Part shown: piece after piece, positions 57,993-64,000 of the stretch
Position numbering within the stretch: position 1 is the first letter of the stretch
Layout of the letters: the number at the start of each line of letters is the position of its first letter
Origin: Hofstenia miamia
Taxonomy: Eukaryota > Xenacoelomorpha > Acoela
DNA: 64,000 nucleotides
Assembly (NCBI GenBank): GCA_004352715.1
Contig: SCFE01000085.1
Location: 137,500 to 201,499 of the forward strand
Direction: 5' to 3'
Program-made: the position numbers and the translations under genes
Notes under the pieces: generated by a model
Database searches by the model: none
What the model saw: the letters and a program-made list of their open reading frames with translations, nothing else
Told to the model about the DNA's origin: nothing

Positions 57993-59288
57993 GCAGATTA
58001 TTTTACAATGCAGTGCTTCATTATTCTTAATATTCCATTTTATGTTAACATTGATCTACGAATTTTGTGAATTGCTTGAAACTTTAGAAATTATATTATT
58101 TAACTTGTGAAACCTCATCATTAAAATTTTTTTCCGTTTTGGGAGCAAATCAATTTCAAGTAGCTAATGTCCTACTCAGGATGCTTGTTCCATGAGAAAT
58201 GCTATTACTAGCAATGTGCGACTACGGGAGTCTCCAGCCAGGGGTGTAAAATATGGTATGGCATTATTAGAGTAGCTTTAAATCCCATCATTGATGTGGG
58301 CATTATGGAAAAATAGGGACAGATATGTTAAATTAAGAAAAACCATTAAATCAGAATTGTTAAAGAACATAAGCGAGAAGTCTGTTTCTACTTGGATTTC
58401 GACAAAATCCCTTAACCTAACTCGGAAAATATTGAATAGGCGTTCCACCGTGAGCTTGGAACCCACTACCGATCGGCTGGAGTATGTAATTATTGGCCAT
58501 CATGACGTCCGAAATATTCTAAAAAGTAGGAAGAAAATATTTTAGTTAGTTTAGTAGAAAATCCTAAATAATTGCAATTAAATAATAATTAAATTCATCT
58601 CTCAACTATCTTTCATTAAATTGGCAATAAAGAAAGGTTTTCTGTTTTTTGCAAACAACTAAAATTGTAGAAGCAAATTGTGAAATTTTAAAAAAATGGA
58701 TAATAGTGCAATGTAATACACAAAAGCTAACTTTGTCAACTCATTCGGATTGATGAATGCTGAAGAAGAAGAAGAAATATCTATATTCAGAAATACTGAT
58801 AACATTTCTGAAAGCGTCAAGAAAAGATTCGTACTAACTTGTTAAGAAATAAATAATTTTACTATATCAAAATCGACCCCTATTTCCAGCAGGTCGTTTT
58901 CATTACATGTCATACGTCTACAGGCATAGCTACAAGAATGCAGACTTTGGGTGCAAGAATCTTATCTCGTCTTGCATCTAATTTCAGATTATTTCCCATT
59001 ATTGTCCATTAGCAAATGCATGATATTTTCTCAATGTAAAACATGTTAGATGGCAATAAGTGTATTGACAGTGCTAATTTTACTGTTAACCTCTTCAAAA
59101 CGTTGGATAACCCGTCTGATAAATATGATACACAGTATACGATAACGATGGTTAACTCTGTGATCAATGCTTTTTAACAATTCTAGAGGGTAGTTGGGAA
59201 TCTAGTAATGAACCATGAGTGGAGTGTTTACTATTTCGTCATTGTTACTCTTTCAACCAATCTCTCTCACACACAGACATTCACATAC

Positions 59289-59328
<40 letters not shown>

Positions 59329-59577
59329 GATTTTTGCTATGGAAAATGCAAAAATCTTACATTTGGCGGCAAACGGCACGAAATTTCTAAGGCATTTAGC
59401 GGGAATCGCACTTTCCCCTAAAACCTATTTTTGGCCATTGCTCCCACAGTATTCACTCGAACTTAAATATATTTACCATGGTGGTAGGTAAATTAAAGAG
59501 ACACTACCCTCCAACATTTCAAAGATTTGTATTAGGAAACGCGGTCATGATGAAGTTTTTAAAAAACATTTAATGGG

Positions 59578-59608
<31 letters not shown>

Positions 59609-60777
59609 ATTGTTTTTGAAGAACAGCGTGATATATTTCGCATAATTTTCTTACTACTATTGCTACTACTATTACTACTGCTGCAACAACAACTACTATT
59701 TGCTTTACTTGCAATTATAAACTACAGAGATGTATAAACAGAGTAGTTCTAATTAAATGGAGAAATGATATGAAATTTTCTCATTGAACACCACATTTTC
59801 ACTTGAAGACGTTCGTAAAATTAAGAATTTTTCGAAGATTGGTATTGGCAGTTGTCTTAATTGCTATAAATCAAATAATCTCAAATTTGAGATATTCTAC
59901 TAAGTGAACTTCAAAATGACAATTATTAAAAAATTGAAATGATTTTGTAAATGTCACGAACTAAATACCCTCTCCCATTCTAAATTCTACGGCAACACTG
60001 CTTCATTTAACAATGATGCCGATTTCCGCAATCTACCACAGTAATGAAAAAGGCATGCGGCACATAAATATTATGCTTTCGGCAAATATGTTAACAACTT
60101 CAATTTTCTAAAATATTTGATTTTGACCCAACCTATGGACGTAGTATTACATTCCCTGATTCCAGGCCTGTCAAGGAATATTGAATTCACAGCACGAGTA
60201 TCTATTCCCAGTACTAATGAAATTTTGCAGGTGAATTTATCAAATGCTAAAAATGTAAGGTAGGTCTCTACAATTCAACAAATCAAAATTTCAAATTAGA
60301 AAAAATTTGTGAGGGAAGAGGCCTCAATGCTAAATTCAAAAAATACTTCTTGATTGGAATCAATTCAAGCAATACCATGGCTTTGCTATATAATTTTCAG
60401 TTTAACTCAACGTGTACTTTGTAATGAGAATTTTAAAATAAGATATTTCCATTAAACGGCGAATTTAGGAAAAAATGGGTAAAACAGTCAATGATGTGTT
60501 ACAACAGTGGTGGCCAGTTTTAAATTATCTCAAAATAATAGTTGGGCCTTTATTCGCGAAATTAAATTTAGTTTAAAAGAATGCTAAAAACTTGATTTCA
60601 ATGGACGGAATACTTTTGATTTAATTAACATACGACAAATATTAATGATTGACCTAAACAATATTTATCATAAAATTTCATTATTTAACTTTAACAAATC
60701 ATGACATTTGGAGATGAAATAAATAATTTAAAATTCGTAAAGTTCTGTTCTATTCATTAATGATAAATTTGCAAATT
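57993..60777. other. tail-to-tail intergenic region with simple repeats
   Basis: Holds ATTAAA at 58120-58125 (candidate Argonaute poly(A) signal), AT arrays at about 59290-59325 and 59579-59603, and an ACT/ATT/ACA trinucleotide stretch at about 59651-59702. The 84-codon frame at 58291-58545 is unrecognised. Confidence 0.6.
60549..60554 (-). terminator. candidate ETFA poly(A) signal
   Basis: AATAAA on the minus strand, about 225 bases after the ETFA stop codon; no closer consensus was seen. Confidence 0.35.
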
Positions 60778-61012
60778 TTAAGAAGAAACAGCTTTCGTAA
60801 GTTCGGGAACGGCTTTGAAAAGATCTTCGACGAGTCCATAGTCAGCAACCTGAAATATGGGGGCTTCTTCATCATTGTTGATTGCAACAATAACCTTTGA
60901 GTCCTTCATTCCTGCCAAATGCTGAATTGCGCCTGAAATACCTACGGCAATGTAAAGATCCGGAGCAACTACTTTTCCTGTTTGACCAATTTGCATATCA
61001 TTAGGAACAAAC
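60778..61012 (-). CDS. ETFA: ETFA last exon: FAD-binding C-terminal domain
   Basis: Electron transfer flavoprotein alpha subunit, which with the beta subunit passes electrons from mitochondrial acyl-CoA and other dehydrogenases to ETF-ubiquinone oxidoreductase in the matrix. This exon encodes [58 protein letters not shown] and [12 protein letters not shown] to a TAA stop. QTGK (the Thr near the flavin) and the His of IQHLAGM are intact. The acceptor TTTTTTAG at 61020-61013 joins the upstream exon with a split Gly codon. Confidence 0.97.
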
Positions 61013-62039
61013 CTAAAAAATCATATATCAATGCCAATTCCTTAATAAAATCTTCTATATGAAACATCTAGTAATTTTCACAAAAATTTAGTCTGCACTA
61101 CTTTATCAAAGAAAGGATTTTTCTTCGTGTGAATATTAATGCAGAAATTTATCAATGGCCGCCTTTTACCGTATGCCAACAAACTACCCGGATAACTATA
61201 ACTAGGGCATAATTGAACAAGTCTTCCCAAATCCTCTACAACAAGGGATTTTAATTATTACAGGTTAACCTCAAAACTAGGTACATACCTGGTGCTGGTA
61301 GCCATTAGAAATTGGTGTCAGACTATAAAAGATGAAATTGAAATGAAAGTGTCACAGAAAATAGAACTATTGAGTATGTGTGAGAAACACCGGAATTGAT
61401 AATTTGTTTAGACCTGAAAAACGCGAATTATGCAATTATTCAGTATGGTTGCCAGGTCAAAAAACCAAAAAATATTTAGTTAGGTCAAAAATCGGTTTAG
61501 CCCAAAATATGGCTAAAATTATTTAATTCGTAAATTTCTGTATTTTTTGAAAATCATTATCTCATTTGAATTAAAGATAAAATTGATGTTTTAATGACAT
61601 TCTTGAAAACAATTTTTTGCAGCGCCGAAAACTTTCAGCAAAATATCGCTGTCTTTCGGTTGAAAAGTTTAAACATTGTTTTGTCATTTGGAAAAAATAC
61701 TTTATAATAAGATTTAAACAATACACGCTGAGTTTAAAGTCGTTTAAATTTTATCATTAAATCAAACGATGGTTAAAATTTTTATTTTTGTGTTCTAAAT
61801 AATAAAATTTTAGATCAAAAAAATAATCGCCCTAGTGACGATTGTGTCTGTTGTTATAAAAACAAACTCAAGACCTTCTATGAAAATAGATTTTTTGTGA
61901 CACCTAGTTTTTACATACGCTGAAGAAGTTTATCAAGAAATTTAATTGAAAAGCGTTGAGAACTACATTACCCATATATTTGAATTAGTAATCAACAATG
62001 CTTAGTAATATATTGCGGTTGATTAAAATAAACACATAC
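61013..62039 (-). other. ETFA intron
   Basis: AT-rich, no element recognised. Donor GTATGT at 62039-62034. Confidence 0.7.
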
Positions 62040-62216
62040 CCTGAATCTACAGCCGCTCTAGTTGCTCCCACAGCAGCATTGAGTTTGGACGCCAACTCAT
62101 AGAGAAGACCAAAATTTTCACCATTCTTCAAACCACGTCCACCGGAGACAACAATTTTGGCAGTGTTTAAATCGGGGCGGTCGCTTTTAGAAATCTCATT
62201 ACTCAACCATTCCGAA
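62040..62216 (-). CDS. ETFA: ETFA penultimate exon (gene partial in window)
   Basis: Encodes [49 protein letters not shown] and ATRAAVDSG. The conserved Arg of the G(A)(S/T)RAAVD flavin motif is present; the residue before it is Thr, where the human protein has Ser. Acceptor TAGTTTAG before 62216. The two exons make about 137 of the usual 330 or so residues. No earlier ETFA exon is visible up to 64000, so the N-terminal part lies past the edge. Confidence 0.96.
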
Positions 62217-63213
62217 CTAAACTAGTGTTAAGAATAAGGTTTCTATACAATTAATACAAATTTCTACTGAACAGGTGATCATTTGGCAATATCTGCTAGG
62301 AATAAAACCGTGTATATTGAGTTTACAGTTTCATTAAATCGACTCCTCATTATAAAAAATGAACTGTGATATCAGGATCTCGACAATCAATGTATAACAA
62401 GAAATGAATGCAAAAAACTGAAATTTTCTTGAGGGGTTGAATGTAAACTTGTTGATATATATTATAATATAAATCAATAAGGACTTGCGACGCAGGTAAT
62501 TTCAAAAACAATCTAATATCAATGCACTTCAAAAGCAAACTGTGAAACATTTGAGTTCTGTACAAGTACCTCCAAGTGAACGCAAGACATCAATTCAATT
62601 TCAATACAAATTTCAATGCAAAAGCTTAAACTAAATTCATTCGCATGCTCCTACCAAAAATAATCAAAAGTTATCTCTCCATTGAGATTTTTAATTTAAA
62701 AAACTGTTTGGGTGCAGCAATGACTTGAATAAAAAAGAAAAACACTAATATAATTTATATTAAACCATTTCTTTAGAAGGGCTGTGTGAGTATCGAAATG
62801 TATGGATTTACAATTTTTGCGAGTCGGACAGTCAATTTGAGTTAATTTGATATTGAAGAGTACATTGTGTTGGTTGAGATATATTATCCAGCGAATAATA
62901 AGTTTCACTTTCTAGTCATTCATAAAAACTAATCTAAAACCTCATTATACAATAATTCAAGAAACCCCGGGCTTTTTTTCTACCTCGAAGCCCCATTTCG
63001 TCATTTTTGACGAAATTCAATAAGAAAGAATAAAATTGATCCTATTCTCATTCTTACCATCTTTATAATAAAAAAAATATGTATTATTGAAATTGACAAT
63101 GTTTTATACACATGAGCATGTAAAAGCAATTTATTAACATGTACATATATTGTATAAACATGTAAAACTAATTTATGGATGAGAGAGTTTGTAGACCAAC
63201 AAAGTTTGCGAAA
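62217..63213 (-). other. ETFA intron or upstream sequence
   Basis: AT-rich, no exon or element recognised between the ETFA exon and the piggyBac remnant. Confidence 0.6.
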
Positions 63214-63956
63214 TCAAAGGCAGTTTGCGCAGGTCGTCAAAGCAAACTTTTCAATTGCATTGTCACAGAGCGAACCGCAAAGAAAAATTCCGCACAATCG
63301 GCATTTCACAGACCGGCGGTTCTTACAAATAATCACACCACATTTTCGTTTGGTTGAGGTGGAAATTGCACAGCTCGAGCTTGTGTACAGGCCAGTTGCT
63401 CAACAAGGTTAAGCAAGAAAACTTTCCGCGGAATTTCAGAATCCTTGCTTTCCTTGAAAACAATCCACGAGTTGAGGAGAGCCACATCCAACATATTGTG
63501 CCAAATGGTAACAGGCCAGCGGCGACTTGCTGCGCGTGTCGAGTAAAGCCGCAGCATGGAATCAGCTGCGTCGACTCCGCATTTATTTTTATTGTAAAAA
63601 AGAATTGGAAAAGGTTTCCTCTTACCCGACTCGTCACACTTTGGGTTGACGTGCATGGTCGTAAGGAGGCATACACTCTTTTTTTGCTTGCCTTGATGTT
63701 TCAAGGCGAGGATCTCATCACTTTGACTGTAATAAAAGCACGTTTCGTGCAACTCGAGAGATTCGCTTTTCATCTCTTCTGGCAGACCACGAGAATTTGT
63801 GCGCACGGTGCCAACTAGAGTGGTCTGCTTCGACGAGAGGTAGTTCGCAAGAGAGACGCTCGTGAAGAAGTTATCACAAGTTATATTGTAGGATTTTCGT
63901 TCCAAAGAAGACAGTAGCTTCTTGACTGCAAAATCAGCAAGACGTTCGCCATTTCG
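63214..63956 (-). pseudogene. piggyBac transposase, C-terminal half, frameshifted
   Basis: A DDE transposase of the piggyBac superfamily, open from the window-edge gap: ERLADFAVKKLL, then SYNITCDNFFTSVSLANYL with the second catalytic Asp, VGTVRTNSRGLPEEM, KKSVCLLTTMHV, KPFPILFYNKNKCGVDAADS with the third catalytic Asp, and RRWPVTIWHNMLDVALLNSW. That frame stops at 63333-63335 after PQPNENVV. A frame shifted by one base from about 63351 continues KRKCGVIICKNRR and Cys pairs (C-x4-C, C-x2-C, C-x3-C, C-x2-C) to a stop at 63214, the expected Cys-rich C-terminal finger. The first catalytic Asp lies in or beyond the gap. The plus frames here are shadows. Confidence 0.85.
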
Positions 63957-64000
63957 NNNNNNNNNNNNNNNNNNNNNNNNNNNNNNNNNNNNNNNNNNNN

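Noticed and set aside
63354-63818. 154-codon plus-strand frame opposite piggyBac
   Set aside because: Shadow of the transposase on the minus strand; no protein-like motif of its own. The same goes for minus frames at 43996-44232 and 44862-45128 opposite Argonaute and 22233-22442 and 26239-26439 opposite BCCT.
1-64000. Search for tRNA and rRNA genes
   Set aside because: Reading by eye I found no convincing tRNA A/B boxes with cloverleaf or rRNA-like conserved blocks; a covariance-model scan would be needed to exclude them.

Overview
The window is an AT-rich nuclear segment of an invertebrate animal. Evidence is GT..AG spliceosomal introns in all three real genes, an animal-type Argonaute, and a mix of metazoan transposons (Penelope-like, LINE, mariner/Tc1, hAT, piggyBac). 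An arthropod outside the best-known insects fits best: the Argonaute looks like the fast-evolving siRNA class, and a BCCT transporter is present. This is inference; no sequence here fixes the species.

Three genes can be reconstructed. (1) A BCCT-family (betaine/choline/carnitine) transporter on the + strand, 14.1-27.0 kb, in six firm exons plus a tentative first exon; all reading phases agree and give about 770 residues. (2) A complete Argonaute on the + strand, 40.8-58.0 kb, in five exons giving 923 residues, with the DEDH slicer residues spaced exactly as in human AGO2 and an apparently complete 5'-phosphate pocket. (3) The last two coding exons of the mitochondrial electron transfer flavoprotein alpha subunit (ETFA) on the - strand, 60.8-62.2 kb, convergent with Argonaute; its other exons lie beyond the right edge. 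The three genes share no pathway; the window is a chance stretch of chromosome.

Layout: 0-14 kb is a transposon graveyard (LINE fragments, a Penelope-like fragment flanked by inverted repeats that carry hammerhead-like motifs, a Tc1-like transposase end, long AT arrays with gaps). 14-27 kb is the BCCT gene. 27-40.8 kb is intergenic with mariner, LINE and unassigned repeats. 40.8-58 kb is Argonaute, whose introns hold a deleted mariner, a 1.5 kb inverted-repeat element, an 84-bp-arm hairpin, and an antisense cluster of hAT, LINE and a decayed repeat-type coding sequence. 58-60.8 kb is the tail-to-tail intergenic region. 63.2-64 kb is a frameshifted piggyBac transposase.

Assembly caution: seven internal N gaps sit inside (AT)n arrays, and three tiny N runs (9433; 15165-15168; 53606) each separate two near-identical direct copies of 0.4-1.2 kb. 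These look like unmerged contig overlaps or haplotypes rather than real tandem duplications, and one of them duplicates most of a BCCT exon.
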